Shown: positions 1 through 11,802, numbered from the stretch's first letter. The stretch: 64,000 nt of DNA from Adiantum capillus-veneris (GCA_014529385.2 CM043964.1:6107997-6171996); one strand, 5' to 3'. A program made the numbers and translations. The notes: a model not told the origin generated them from the sequence alone.

Positions 1-20
1 TCTCTCTCTCTCTCTCTCTC
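1..20. repeat. (TC)n microsatellite at window edge, with G15 run at 64-78
   Basis: The window opens inside a TC dinucleotide run, so its true length is unknown. A run of 15 G follows at 64-78. From 80 to about 680 I see no supported gene; short open frames there have no recognisable motif and may belong to the upstream part of the Helitron-like element. Confidence 0.9.
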
Positions 21-680
21 TGCGTGTTTCGTTTACTTGTCTTCCTCCCTCCCCATAGCCCAAGGGGGGGGGGGGGGGATTTTGCACGTACATGGGCTCC
101 TCAATCAACCAGAATGCATCTTTGCAACAACTCATTCATAATGATATCGAGAGTACTTTCCTAGCTAGTCACCCATGGAATAATAATGTTTTCCTCATGC
201 TCAATAAAATAATCAGGTCACACTCGTCATTGCAAAAAAAAAAAAAAACATCATGATAGACGCAGTGAGAATATCGTTGGAGAAAACGCCAATGACGACA
301 CCTTCTTTAGCGCATTTGGCTTCCAGTAGACATGATTCCTCCATTTTGACCCAAGTATTGAATAGCCACACATCATCTATTGGTATTTCACTTGATATTA
401 TCCACGTATTCGCTTTTAGATTTAGTATTGCATGCGACGTCCATATTTATGGTGTGCCAAAACCTTCACCCAAAAGGACAACATTCAATAGTGGAGCCAA
501 TTCAACAACATTCCACAAAATCATCATTGTCGATAGAAGTGGTTGCCTATGTTTTTACTTCGGGAACAACTGATACTCGCGCAAACGCAAGTATTGTACT
601 TGGGATAAAAAAGAAACGGAATCATTGAAAGTTTTGCTTCTCCAGAACTCCCTGTCTCCATCGCGAGGAAATTTTCTTGC

Positions 681-1250
681 TTGGGTGATAGAACAACCCT
701 AAAAATAGGTGCAATAACAACAAAAAATAAAAAACTTAAAAAACAATTACACCCCACAATTCCCTTGAACATAAACATTGAACAAGCCTCCCCACCAAAC
801 AAAGCTATACATCAGTACATAAAAATAGTGAACAATGTTCCTATATATCAATGTTCCAAATGTGGACGTTTAATGTTGTTTTCACAATTAGCTCGAAAAG
901 GGCATAGGTCGGCACTTGGGAGGTCTAGAAACAACGAGATACATGAGAACTATGTTTAAACTTCTTGGGGTCGTAAAAGGCAAGACCATGGTGGATTGCT
1001 CACCCAATTGAACTCCGTAGGATTTAACTCCCCCTTGGATACAATAAACAAGTTCAATGATTTAGAAATCCTCCTTGTCAATGTCAAGCTACCTTTTGCC
1101 AAAATTAAGGAGCTTACATACGATGGTCAATTTGGATTACCAGGTAGCGTTGTTAACATTTTGACATCCTTGGGGAAAACACAACAAATATTACCGAGGT
1201 TTATTCATAACAAAGCGTCAATACTAGTGGGTATTAAGCGCCGTCTATAG
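681..1250 (+). pseudogene. Helitron N-terminal region (Cys-rich segment and DUF6570-like part)
   Basis: The frame from 681 contains YQCSKCGRLM, a CxxC segment typical of the N-terminus of Helitron transposases. After a frame change, the stretch about 1035-1248 reads LPFAKIKEL, then GQFGLPGSVVNI, then LPR, following the usual Helitron pattern in which a PFMxI.xLPxGGQ..IxGxVVNVP segment precedes the helicase-like domain. It continues into the next piece as YTHC...V. Recognition rests on pattern memory of the family. The segment has at least two frame breaks. Confidence 0.65.
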
Positions 1251-1286
1251 TATACCCATTGCTACCTTTCCGAAGTTGCCCACCCA

Positions 1287-2460
1287 TTGCTTACAATGAA
1301 AGCCACTTCTCAACTATTGCAAACATCTTTATACAGGAACAAAAAAATTACTCTGAACAACGAGTGGCTCAGCCATTTCCATTGTCTACATTTTCCTTTG
1401 CCTGATGATTTTGTCGATGACAATCAACCACCAGAAGAAGATGATCTAGCCACATATGTCATGCTTCATGGAATTGAGACATCACAACAAGTAGTGGATA
1501 ATAACAACAAAGTCTTCTTCGTAGCTCTTGCTGAGGGAAATAGTCCTTTGAGTAGTTTCAAAGATGAATACTGTGAAGAGCTTAGTTTCCCTACTATTTT
1601 CTATGGTGAGCCCCGTAAATACCATATACTTGCTAAGCTTAGATATCAACATGTGGATCAATGGGAACTTATGCACAGTGATAGAAGATTCTCGCTAAAT
1701 ATAGAGAATCTTTTCTTCAAAATAGTCAAAGTAATGACTCAAAAAATCATGGGGTCCATTTGGATTCATATGTGCAAAGGCAAGCTAAATCACAATAAAC
1801 TAGTGGCTGCACAAGTTGTTGGAGATACTAACATTGAGAAGGTTTTGTCTTGTCAACTTGGATATTTTGACTTTGAAACATTGAAAACATCACCTGACTA
1901 CAAGGAAAATTTGAAAAAAAAAAGCCTTTGCTATGATTAGAAATCTTGGGCCACCAACATTCTTTTGTCACATTTTTTATGACTGAGAAACGTTGGAAAC
2001 CTTTGATTGGAGCACTTGCTAAGCTGAACCCCATTGTGTGTGCAAGCTCACAAACAACAGCATCATATATACGATATTTGGCTCGAGCTGACCCTGTAAC
2101 AATAGCCCACTTTTACTTAAACCCATATAACGGGATAAAGAATTTGCTAGCCAAGGATATAACCTAGGAAAACTCAGATTACTTTTTCGTAACCGAGTTT
2201 CAGAGCCGAGCTAGCCAGCATGATCATGGGCTACTATGGATAGAAAATGCTCTTATTTATGGAAAAGATCCCAACGAAGATGTTGTGGATTTCATTGACA
2301 AGTACATAACAATTGATTCCATGCTTCTTCCTATAGATTTACAAGAAATCCAAACACACAACCATAAGAATTCTTGCTTTAGAAGACGCAAGGGATGCCA
2401 ATTTGACTTTCCTCGCCACCCAATGCCTTTGAGTATGATTTTAAAGCCTTCTCGTTCTCA
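1287..2460 (+). pseudogene. Helitron helicase-like domain and HUH Rep domain
   Basis: Residues encoded at 1287-1940 include VFFVALAEGNSPLS and EELSFPTIFYGEPRKY, matching the Helitron helicase-like N-terminal domain (ALAEG..PL...D...EELSFP.LF). A frame change gives LGPPTFF near 1946, the conserved xxGxPTFFxTLS block. Next come ADPVTIAHFY (about 2090) and QSRASQHDHGLLWIENA near 2200-2245, which is the HUH metal-binding motif (HDH) followed by the conserved HGLxWI. The probable nicking tyrosine lies in FIDKYITID near 2290-2315. The region ends with a Cys-x-FDFPRHPMP block near 2395. There are several frameshifts and stops, so it is inactive. Confidence 0.85.
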
Positions 2461-3559
2461 ACATCCAATATCCAATACAATAAAAAGAAACACAAACAAA
2501 TCAAAGATAATCTATTGCTACTAGATTATAAAGCAAATATTACATTCAAACAGTGGCTCCTATCTATGGACCTTCACTTTGAGGAATACATCCAAGCTAT
2601 AGCATCCACAATCTCATACCAACACTTATTTTGAAAAGAACTATCAAAAATATTTACACAAATAATTAATTCAATCCAACCATTTCAAAGATTTGGGATG
2701 CGAATTTAGATATACAATACATTTTAAATGCACATGGAGTAGCTACCTATTGCACATCATATATATATAAAAATTTGATAACACACTTATTAAAGCACTC
2801 AAAGAGCAGTTCAACTCTTGCATTCAAAACAATGCAACTACATTTGATAGACTTCAAAAAGTAGGAAACACAATACTAAGCACACAACAAATAAGCTCGC
2901 AACAAGTAGTATATATTGCAGTTTCTCTACCTCTTTACAGTGCGACTCAATAATTTATATCCGTAAACACAAACTCTCCCCACGAGAGAACAATGCTTCT
3001 CAAGCGAAAACATCTCCTGCAGCACATAGACCCCACTAGCACGGAAATCTTTTATGAAACAAGCATAGACACATATTGTGCATGTGTTGCACAACTCAAT
3101 GCCATATCATTGGCAGGATTTGCCTCCACATACACTACAACAAGCAACACATACAAAAAATGTACCAAGCCAAAAAATTATACGATATGTCAAATATAAT
3201 GCTGCAGAGAACCCATATAATTATTATAGAGAACAATGTCTTTTGTTTCTACCATGGATAAATAATGAAAATCAGCATCTAACAAATGGAGTCACATGGA
3301 AAGATGTATACAATCAAAATAAACCTTTCATTGATACAAATGAATCTAAATACAACAAAACCACAACAGTGAAAGACAACCTTAACACCAACTCATTAGG
3401 CACTAGTTCACCTTCGACATCTATGACACTATCTGATATTTCCTCCCATATTCATGTTGACATCACACAAGACCTAAATATGCAACACCGCCAACTGCAT
3501 ACACACACTATACCAGCCATAAAAATAGTGCTCCAACCAAATGTTATTTATTACAAGAT

Positions 3560-4950
3560 CATTTTACTGCCCAACAAAGGCTAATATTCGATGATATTTT
3601 GCTAAAAAAACGTATATTTCTCATAGAAACAATCTACATTTTCTTGACTGGAGACGCATGCACATGTAAAACTTTCACCATTCTTTTGATTGTCCAAGGG
3701 CTTCGACGTTTCTATAACCACAAATCACATTTTAGTCCAACAACAATAATAGCTTTGCTAATGGCATACACGGGCAAGGTTGCTTTTAACATTGGTGGAA
3801 CCACTATCACTCGGCCCTCCACTTGTTGCTACTCACATCATCTAACCCTTCCCTATCAACTGAGAGATTGAATGAGCTACGACTCCTTTATTGAGACTTG
3901 TAGTTATCCGTTTTCGATGAAGTCTCCTTGATTGGAACCAACATCTTTGCTATGGCAGACTCTTGTCTGCGCACAATAAAAAAAAACTACTACGACCTGC
4001 CATTCAGTGGTGTTGATGTCAACTTGTGTGGCGATCTTTGCCAAGCTAGTCCAGTACGTGACTCTTGGATTTTTTCTAGAAAACCTCAATTGCTCGAAGC
4101 TATCTCACCCTCTTTCTAGCATGACCACATAAAGTGCTATGAGTTAATAATCACCATGAGACAAACTAATAAGACATTCATCGACATAATCAACAAGACC
4201 CAATAAAGTGCTATGAGTTAACAATCACCATGAGACAAATTAATAAGACATTCATTGACATACTCAACAAGATACGCATTTCAAAACACACCCACGAAGA
4301 CATTTTGTTCCTCAATTTGCATTACATGCCCACAGTACCTCATCCAGCCATGGTATCCCATGCGAACAAAGATAAAGACCTGCACAACCAACATATTCTC
4401 AACACTACCATAGGGACATCAATATTTATTGAGGCACAAGACACAAGGGCAAAAACTTGCAACAAAACTATTCAAATACCAATAGATCCAAAGTTGACAG
4501 CAGGTCTTCACAAAAAACTTCACTTAAAACTAATCCTAATTGTGAAAATTTGTGTTGGAAATATGGACATTCTAGATGGCCTATTCGATGGTATATTCAA
4601 GCAGTAACACACAACTCCAGAACTCAAACCATCTGGATTCACTTTCAAACCACTAAAGTAGGCTAAAAAACTAGATATGAAAACAAGCAACTATACAATA
4701 CATCAATAGATAAACAATGGAAACCAATCCAAAAAATAGCACATGAGTTTCAATAGGAAAAAACCTTCTAAACACTATTACTAGAAAACAATGCCCAATT
4801 CAACCTGCAACTATACACCGTGTGTGCACAGGGCTTGACACCAGACACCTTGGCTTTTGATCCAACCAACAGTCGAAGTCACGGTCTTGTGTACACTGCC
4901 CTCTCTTGCATAAGAGATCCCAACCACCTTTAACTCCTGACAGAATCAAC
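3560..4950 (+). pseudogene. PIF1-like SF1 helicase domain of the Helitron
   Basis: Motif I is at about 3640-3675, but the P-loop is broken: FLTGDACTCKT stands where GxAGTGKT is expected, so the glycines around the ATP-binding lysine have become Cys. Motif II/III follows at 3910-4075 (VFDEVSLIGTN.FAMADSCLR, then VNLCGDLCQASPV), then TMRQ near 4230, and the C-terminal helicase block near 4800-4935 (TVCAQGLTPDTLAFD, then HGLVYTALSCIRDPN), equivalent to the PIF1 signature THKxQGxTL.....HGQxYVALSRxR. Multiple frameshifts separate the pieces. A short direct duplication around 4137-4250 repeats AGTGCTATGAGTTAA. About 2460-3560 between Rep and helicase is degenerate linker with no clear motif. Confidence 0.85.
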
Positions 4951-4985
4951 TTTCGTCCATATTAAAGTAGACCAAACAGTTGTAG

Positions 4986-5690
4986 ATGAGCTGCACCGCC
5001 TCAAAACACGCCACTTGGCAACCTTCACAGCTTGACCTCTGCTCTTTGCCCATTGATATACAATCTCTTAGCATTGTGTCCGTTAAGAAACACTACAAAA
5101 ATCTTATTCATGATCATAACTTCATGGCTTCCCACATTCTTTGTCTTCAAGAAACAAAGCTACAACATGTTGACACAGGAGCGATGTACGATTACACATA
5201 CACACTCAAACAAATGGCCCCATGAGAGTGTCCCTCTTCACATAAAAAAAAACCATACATCTATAATGCTACAACATCATTTCCATGAATGAGATAGAAT
5301 GCATTTCAACACTCCTCAGTACACCACATGGTCCACCAATAACCCTGATAACATTGTACCATAGACCCTCCAATCCAGTTCCCTTGCTCCTGCAAACAAT
5401 GACCACATTACTCACACCTCACCACTAGCACACCCCTACCATTTTACTCGGTGGTGACTTCAACATCAATGCTAACTACCAAACCCTTAAATACCGTGCT
5501 ATTCCTAACCTTCTCTCCACACACAACATATAACCCACAACACAACAATCTACAATGCAACTTTGGACCATATTTGGACTACAAAAATTCTTTGACTACA
5601 ACAGGCATTACCTTCTCATTTTGGTCAGACCACTTCGAAAACACATTCCAATGCCCCCCTCTTCTTGCTCTGTGACAGCACCTTCAAGAA
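4986..5690 (+). pseudogene. EEP (AP-type) endonuclease remnant fused after the Helitron helicase
   Basis: Immediately downstream of the helicase end, the plus strand reads SVKKHYKNLIHDH..ASHILCLQETKL (5065-5165), then STPHGPPITLITLYHRPSN (about 5310-5370), GGDFNINAN (about 5449-5475) and FSFWSDHF (about 5613-5637). QET, GDFN and SDH in this order and spacing are the catalytic signatures of exonuclease-endonuclease-phosphatase nucleases such as those of CR1-like non-LTR elements. No reverse transcriptase follows, which argues that the nuclease is part of the Helentron rather than an adjacent LINE. Stops and frame changes make it a pseudogene. Confidence 0.75.
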
Positions 5691-5904
5691 TCCTTTCATT
5701 AGCAGGCCTCGTGATACCTCACCTTGTTTTTTCTTGAAGAGATTCTTTTTGTGCTCTATTCTCTCAAGGGCAAGTGTGTAGGAGCTGGAACTTGGAACGC
5801 TACGGGCGCCTGGCATGCTGCTTTTTTTTCGAAGATTCAGCCACCCTCTTGCACGGAGTAGCGAGATGACCAACTCTCTAAGCTTTGTTTTCTGCAGCTG
5901 AGAG

Positions 5905-5906
<2 letters not shown>

Positions 5907-5944
<38 letters not shown>
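5907..5944. repeat. (GA)n microsatellite
   Basis: About 19 GA units, followed by a short CAG-type run (GAGCAGCAGCAGCGGC). The 5740-6520 interval otherwise shows no confident gene. It might hold the missing first exon(s) or promoter of the SIN3-like gene, but I could not identify them. Confidence 0.9.
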
Positions 5945-5949
<5 letters not shown>

Positions 5950-6522
5950 AGCAGCAGCGGCATGAAGGTGCTGCTGCGGCATGAATAGGAGTGGCAATGC
6001 TGAAGGTGGTTCGGGATCACATGTGATGGATCGAACGAGCAGGTAATGATTCTGCACAATCGATGACGCTATTCAGAAAGTAATATCTCTTTTTGTGCGA
6101 AGCAATATGTTAGTTGTCTGCTAGTCACGTCCCTTGCGCGCACATTCCAAACCTTGTGGTTGTGAGTCCCCTTTGTATTAGGTTCACCTGTGTTCAGCTG
6201 GTGCGTGTTTGCGTTGCTGGGTCTCTTACGCTAGATTTCAGACTTCCAAGACATTGTGCTGCGCATGCATTACATGCATCATGGGAATCCTAGGTGACAC
6301 CCTCGCTCATGCCGAGTACTTGACAGTGGCAATGCATCAACTCATCCGAGGACCTTCAAAAGAAACCCTTCTGTCATGTCCCAAGTTAGACTGCAATGGT
6401 TCCTTCCATTTGAGCCGTCCCATTTGCTCAATGGTTTGTCACAAAGTTGGCCAAAATGAGCATTGAAGCTTGTCCATTTAATATGAGTATGGAATCTGAT
6501 ACTGCCTGTGTTTTTCACGTAG

Positions 6523-9500
6523 GCCTTGTGCAACAGAATTTGATTTGAAATTTGACACCTGCCTTGCGTACCTACAAACTCTCAAACTAGCTTCCAAAGA
6601 TAACGAGGGAGTCTATTCCGAGTTCAAGAAACTTATGCGAGATTACAAAGCAAGAAGGTAGTCTTTCATATTGCCAAAAGTTGTTATTGTGATGCAATGG
6701 CTTCAAATAAATGAAGTCTGGTCTTTAATCCATTTCATGCTTTTGCTTTTATTGTGTTATTTGTGCTTACTGATTCTACCTATGTGATTTATAGCATCAA
6801 TGGCCTCGAATTAGTGGCGAAAGTGGAGTCCTTGTTAAAAGATCGCCATGATCTCATTTTGCAGTTTAAAGCCTTTGTTCCTGAAGGTTACAAACTTGAA
6901 AACATTCCAAAAAAGCCAACAGCAATCAGTCAAGCCTTGGCATTTGTAAGAAAGATCAAAGTATGTCCTAATATACTCTTCCCTTCATTGATGTTGAAGT
7001 GCACTTTGCCAATGACATTGTTGGATTGTTCCTTTATACTTTTTGCTTCTCGAAACAGGCACGATATGAGAATTTGCATAGAAGATTTCGGAATATTCTC
7101 TCGAGTTTTATGAAAGATGAACATCAGGCGCAACATGTTTATAACGAGGTGCTTGTTCTTTAATATGCAATATATTAGGCTGATTTTATGATGTATTTTG
7201 TCGATTCTAATAGAGGGGATTTCTACCAGGTCAGAGATATATGGAAGAATTATCCAGATCTAAAGGAAGAGTTTTTGTGCTTTCTTCCTGAAGATTCGAA
7301 TAAATGTTTTTTTTCGCAAGTCCATATGGAAACATCACAAGTTAAGATACCACAGACGGTAAGTACAACTTAAATAAAATGTTTTCTTAGCTTTTATGTG
7401 TGCTCTTCATCACATTCTCGGCGTAACAGGGAGAGATGCAGCATGACTTGGTCTGCTTCAAAACTTGCCCAAAGAAATCTGTTGATCAAAGTAATGAATT
7501 TCAGCTACAAAGTCCTGCTCATAGCAAAGTGAGGGAGTGTGAAAAACAGTTGGATAGAGACAAAACCGAGCATGGGTGGTTGGTGTCAGATCAGGAACTT
7601 GTTGAAGAGAATAAACAAGCCTTTATTGAGCAAAAGGAAAGGATTGCTGAAAGGTTCGATGATCGACCTAGGGGCTCTGAACAAATCAGACATGCTGCTG
7701 TGTCTATTGGCATTGGTATGTGCCAACCACTGTGATCAACTTTTCCTTGCTAAGTATCACTTGCTCCTATTCTCATTTCTTAAATGTGTTTTGTAGTGTT
7801 AAATAGGAACTTGGTCTTTCTAAGGCTTATGAAAAGCATATTGTCCGGGACAAAAAATTTTGATGAGTATTTGCAGTGTTTAGCCACATACTCTGATGGC
7901 GTTACTACTGTAGAAGATTTCGTCCTGCAGGTCTTTTTCTTCTGCCCTTGCTTACTCGTTTTGTCTGACATTCAATTAGACAATTCGATGATCTCTGATT
8001 CTGGTCTATGCCTTCAATTTTTACTAAGATCATTGTTGAACTTTTGTGACCTTTGCATTTGCAGAGCTAGAGCTTCTATTATTTGCAAAAGAGGCAAATT
8101 CGAGTCATGAATGTAGAAAGCGGGTTTTCAGCCAACATACAGAAAAAGGTGAGACTGAAACAAATGAAAAACCAAGAAAAAAGAGTAAAAGGCAGCCTCC
8201 TACTTTTACGGAGGCTAACTTTAAGCAGGAGAAAGAGGTCATTAAGCAACATTTGCCCAATCTTAGAACTCCTTGCAGATCTTCTTGTACGACGAGCCTA
8301 GAACAAGACAAGCATGAAAGATACTCTACCAAAGAGACTCCCAATGACAAATCTTCCCATGCTACCTGCAAGAAGAGCAAGGAAAGGGAAAATAACAAAG
8401 AGAATCTCTATGACAAGTTCTCCCATATAACCAACAATGACGGCTTGGTGCAGTGCAATGACAATAGACACACTTTCAAGGACAAGTCTTGCCATGTAAC
8501 CACCAACAAGAGTGTGGAGGAAGAAAATAGCATGAGACACCCTCTCATAGAAAATCCCCTCAACAAGTCCTCACGTGCAACTAGCAGCAGCAAATATTCC
8601 AACAAACCGCTTTCTAAGCTAGATTCGACAAAGTGGGAGCAGTGTACTCCAAGCTATCGTCTTTTACCAGATGATGTGAGTCTGTTCTGTCTTTGTTTAA
8701 GTCGCTTTAACTAACTGTGCGATTAACATGTATTGTGTGTTTGCTTGCTTTTAATGCAGTATCCCTTGCCAAAAGTGGGATCGCGATTAGATGAAGATTG
8801 TCATGTTTTGAATGATAAATGGGTCTCGGCTACATCAGGTAGTGAGGACTACTCTTTCAAATGCATGCGCAAAAATAAGTATGAAAAGATTTTGCGTCAG
8901 TGCGAGGACGACAGGTAATTTTTGAGGCTGCTGAATCAACTAGCTAATTTTGTGTGATTTGAATAACATGTTGATGCAAGATGTAATGAAAAATGTAGGA
9001 CCGATTTGGACATTCTTCTAGAGTACGCCAGGTCTACAATTATTGGCTTAGAAAAGTTGCTGAAAAGAAGTAGCAAACCAGGCGAGGTGGTGGTTGAAAA
9101 TTACATAACAGGTATTACTGCAACAGTGTTGGTCTCCAAGCATGAGCGACTCAATTTATTTGTTTTGTTTTTAAGAAGATCAATTTGTGTCCCAATTGGT
9201 TCTTTCCTACTGATATGTGTTTATTATGTCTGTAGATTGGCACCGACGACTTATTTCACTTATTTATCATGGCTGCGGTCCTGAAGTTGTGGAGTGTCTG
9301 CACCAAAAAGCAGGTATTGTGGCACCTTTAATTTTGATGCGAATCAAGCAGAAGCAGAAAGAGTGGTTGAAGTACAAGGCACAAATGCGTAAGGTTTGGG
9401 CAGAAGTATCTGCAAAGAACTATGAGAAGTCTCTTGATTACAACAGCGTATATAACAGACAACAAGAGATGATTAGTGAGCCAACGACCCATATCCCTGA

Positions 9501-9867
9501 TGTGATGTTAGAGTACCCGGACACTGCGTTGCGGGAGGACATTCCGACAATTCTACAGTGCTCAGCCAAGGAAGACTGCTCCAACACAGAGCTCACGGGA
9601 CTCGTACATGTTTGGAAGGAGCACTTGGAGCCAATGTTTGGTTTACATTATGATTGCAGGGAGGACAAAGAAGACCTTGAATACAAGCTCAAGGATATTG
9701 GGACAGAAAGTGATCAGTCCATTCCACAACAAGATGGTTATGATGAACTCAAGTATTTAGAAGCAGATGAAAAGGCTTGTGCTGCCTCAAATGGAGAGTG
9801 TTCTACCCAACTTGTGCATATAGAACCTTATAAAAAGGATGAACGTGAGATCTTGCCTCTCTCATAA
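6523..9867 (+). CDS. SIN3-like transcriptional co-repressor, ten exons, C-terminally short
   Basis: Exons by eye, all joining in frame with GT-AG borders: 6523-6657, 6795-6960, 7059-7148, 7230-7358, 7430-7715, 7797-7930, 8067-8675, 8760-8914, 8999-9111 and 9236-9867 (TAA), about 815 codons. SIN3 proteins scaffold histone deacetylase complexes in the nucleus. PAH1 spans exons 1-2 (FDTCLAYLQTLK, then RHDLILQFKAFVPEGY). PAH2 spans exons 2-4 (ALAFVRKIKARYENLHRRF, then YPDLKEEFLCFLPED). Exon 6 resembles PAH3 (FDEYLQCLATYSDG). Exons 7-10 carry the deacetylase-interaction region: CTPSYRLLPDD, LNDKWVSATSGSEDYSFK, MRKNKYE, and later KVWAEVSAKNYEKSLDY and VWKEHLEPMFG. The start codon is upstream and was not found. 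The exon 7 5' edge is ambiguous by two bases. Plant SIN3-like proteins are usually about 1,300-1,400 residues; here the frame stops soon after LEPMFG and the C-terminal domain is absent. It may be a short paralogue or a truncated copy. Confidence 0.85.
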
Positions 9868-10547
9868 GAAGTTTTAAGAAAGTGACGACATGCATTCTAC
9901 TAGAGCACTGGCAGAAAAAGTCTCAAGCTATTCCTCTGCAAATGAGAAGTTATTGTAGGTTTCATACATCCTTGACGATCAGGATTATTTTCAGCAAAGA
10001 AAGGTTAAAAAAAGGCTTGTTGATCATGCCATTATTGAGTAAGCACAGGTAGCATTGGCAACATGCTTGAAAGGAAGTTCTCATTGTGAATTATGGTACC
10101 TACATCATAAAAATATATTGGAAGAGAAATAGCTGGGGATAGTAGACAGCCGGTATTTGTAGGTTTTGAGATACAAAGAAGTTGTGTAGCTTCAACTTCT
10201 TGCGAGGAAAAGGACTGATTCAGGAGTAACAAATTGCTATGAAGACATTGCCCACTTGACAGTGTATAGAGACGCACATACACGGACATCATCTTCCATG
10301 AGTGCAATCTAAGTCGGCAACATGCAAGCATCTTGCAACATCGGAAGAGCAGGTCTGATTGCGTAAATTTTTTTGCTAAAGATGAGAATTAGGATCTTCA
10401 GCAGTTGTTGTGTTCAAAGACATAAAGCCTCTTCTGCGGTAGTTGTTCGAGCTTGGTGAAGTTAGTTCCTCTGGATGCAAGGGGACAGTGATGCAACAGA
10501 CCATGACCTCATCTGTTTTTTTGAATGGCATATCAAAAACTCCCCCG

Positions 10548-10550
<3 letters not shown>
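9868..10550. other. Region downstream of the SIN3-like gene, no recognised gene
   Basis: I looked here for the missing SIN3 C-terminal domain and found no convincing continuation in any plus-strand frame. It probably contains the 3' untranslated region. It ends at a (CT)n tract. Confidence 0.5.

Positions 10551-10583
<33 letters not shown>
10551..10583. repeat. (CT)n tract at the 5' junction of a LINE-A copy
   Basis: About 16 CT units abut the 5'-truncated LINE directly. A second TC tract lies at the other end of the same LINE copy (11803-11844), so the LINE appears to sit inside a TC microsatellite. Confidence 0.9.
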
Positions 10584-10586
<3 letters not shown>

Positions 10587-11793
10587 GGAACACTTTTGCC
10601 TACATAGCGGGCTGATCGTGAATGGATCCAAAACCAAGGTTATGCTTGTAAAGACCCTCAATGATGAAAAGCTATGCATTGTATACAACAATGAGCAACT
10701 TGAAGTGGTAGATAGCTTCAAGTACCTTGGCCTTGAGGTTCCATCCAATCATAGATGGAAGGATTGCACAATGCGTCGCTTGGAAGCCGGAAAAAGGGCT
10801 TATTATGCATTTGAGAACATGTGCAATGTTGGAGAGATAAAGTGTTGGGCTCTCAAAAAGTACCTCTTTGATACATTGGTGACACCGGTGCTTCTTTATG
10901 GAGTGGAGGTGTGGGGTAGTAGCATTGGGAAGTCTATTTGGAAAGAGTTTGAGAATGTCCAAAGGCGTTTTCTCACCAACTTTCTCCAAGTCAAGACACA
11001 AACACCTTACATGCTCTTACTTCTTGAGTCCGGATCGCTTCCCATTGAGATCTTGGGCATGCAAAGGGTTGTGGAGTACATGCTTAAGACACAACGTAGT
11101 CCTTTGTATCGACTTTCTAGAATCGCATATGAAGCAAATCAAAAGGTCAAAAAGACATACAAGAGCAAAATACTAAGTTCGGGTGGATGTTTGACATCAA
11201 GAAATGGTTTGGAAGATGGGATGCATGTCACTTGGTCAAGGATGCGTCGATCGACTCCCAAGTTAATGAGGCCTTTTTACAACGTCAATGTATCACGGCT
11301 TCGGAGAAATCCGAAGGTTCTCGTTTCAACCATTACACCACACACATTGTTCTAAACCACAAATCTTTCTTCTTCTTTGACCGCAGTAACCGAACCCATC
11401 CCTACATCTTTGAGTCCATCCCATTGAGTGCGATCTGCACCATTGCTTTCATTTGTCTTAGCTCCCATTCTCTACGCTGCGAGACAAGACGTTGGGGCAC
11501 TGACGAGGAGTTTCATCGACTTTGCACCTTATGCCCTCGTCAAGTATGAGAGAGTGAATACCACACACTACTTGAGTGCTCAGCTTTTGACCACATTAGG
11601 TCCTCTTTTTCCTATATATTCAGCCATGAACTCTGCCTACATATCTTCCTCTCCCAACCACGATGTGAACTCTCTATTGCGATGCTCATTTTAGCCATTT
11701 TTGAGCATCGAGAGTCACTTATGACTTACACTCACACCACGTGACATGCTCATTTGGTTCCATAGGTCATATTTGACCTACGAGGATGATAAT

Positions 11794-11800
<7 letters not shown>
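10584..11800 (+). mobile_element. 5'-truncated LINE (family A), 3' part of ORF2 and 3' UTR
   Basis: The frame to 11180 reads SGLIVNGSKTKVMLVK, YNNEQLEVVDSFKYLGLEVP and LLYGVEVWG, the end of the reverse transcriptase and the connection domain. It is closely similar to the equivalent part of the near-full copy at 26155-30768. A frameshift near 11180 moves the rest into the frame of 11187-11549 (KKWFGRWDACH, NRTHPYIFE, RLCTLC), and a further shift precedes the C-terminal Cys/His segment (THYLxxxxAF, near 11560). The 3' UTR includes a hairpin at 11764-11779 (AGGTCATATTTGACCT). The 5' end is cut inside the reverse transcriptase, as is usual for LINE copies made by incomplete reverse transcription. 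Confidence 0.9.

Positions 11801-11802
<2 letters not shown>

Larger units (their letters stand above)
680..5740 (+). mobile_element. Decayed Helitron2/Helentron-like rolling-circle transposon
   Basis: Pieces of one large Rep-helicase protein occur in the expected order on the plus strand: a Cys-rich N-terminal segment, a helicase-like N-terminal domain, an HUH Rep domain, a PIF1-type SF1 helicase, and then an exonuclease-endonuclease-phosphatase (EEP) nuclease. The frame shifts many times and contains stops, so the copy is dead. Classical plant Helitrons have only Rep plus helicase; a C-terminal AP-type nuclease is the mark of the Helentron/Helitron2 branch. I could not locate the element termini: no clear 5'-TC or 3' hairpin-CTRR end was identified, so the limits are those of recognisable coding sequence. 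The copy is AT-rich relative to the neighbouring gene. Confidence 0.85.
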
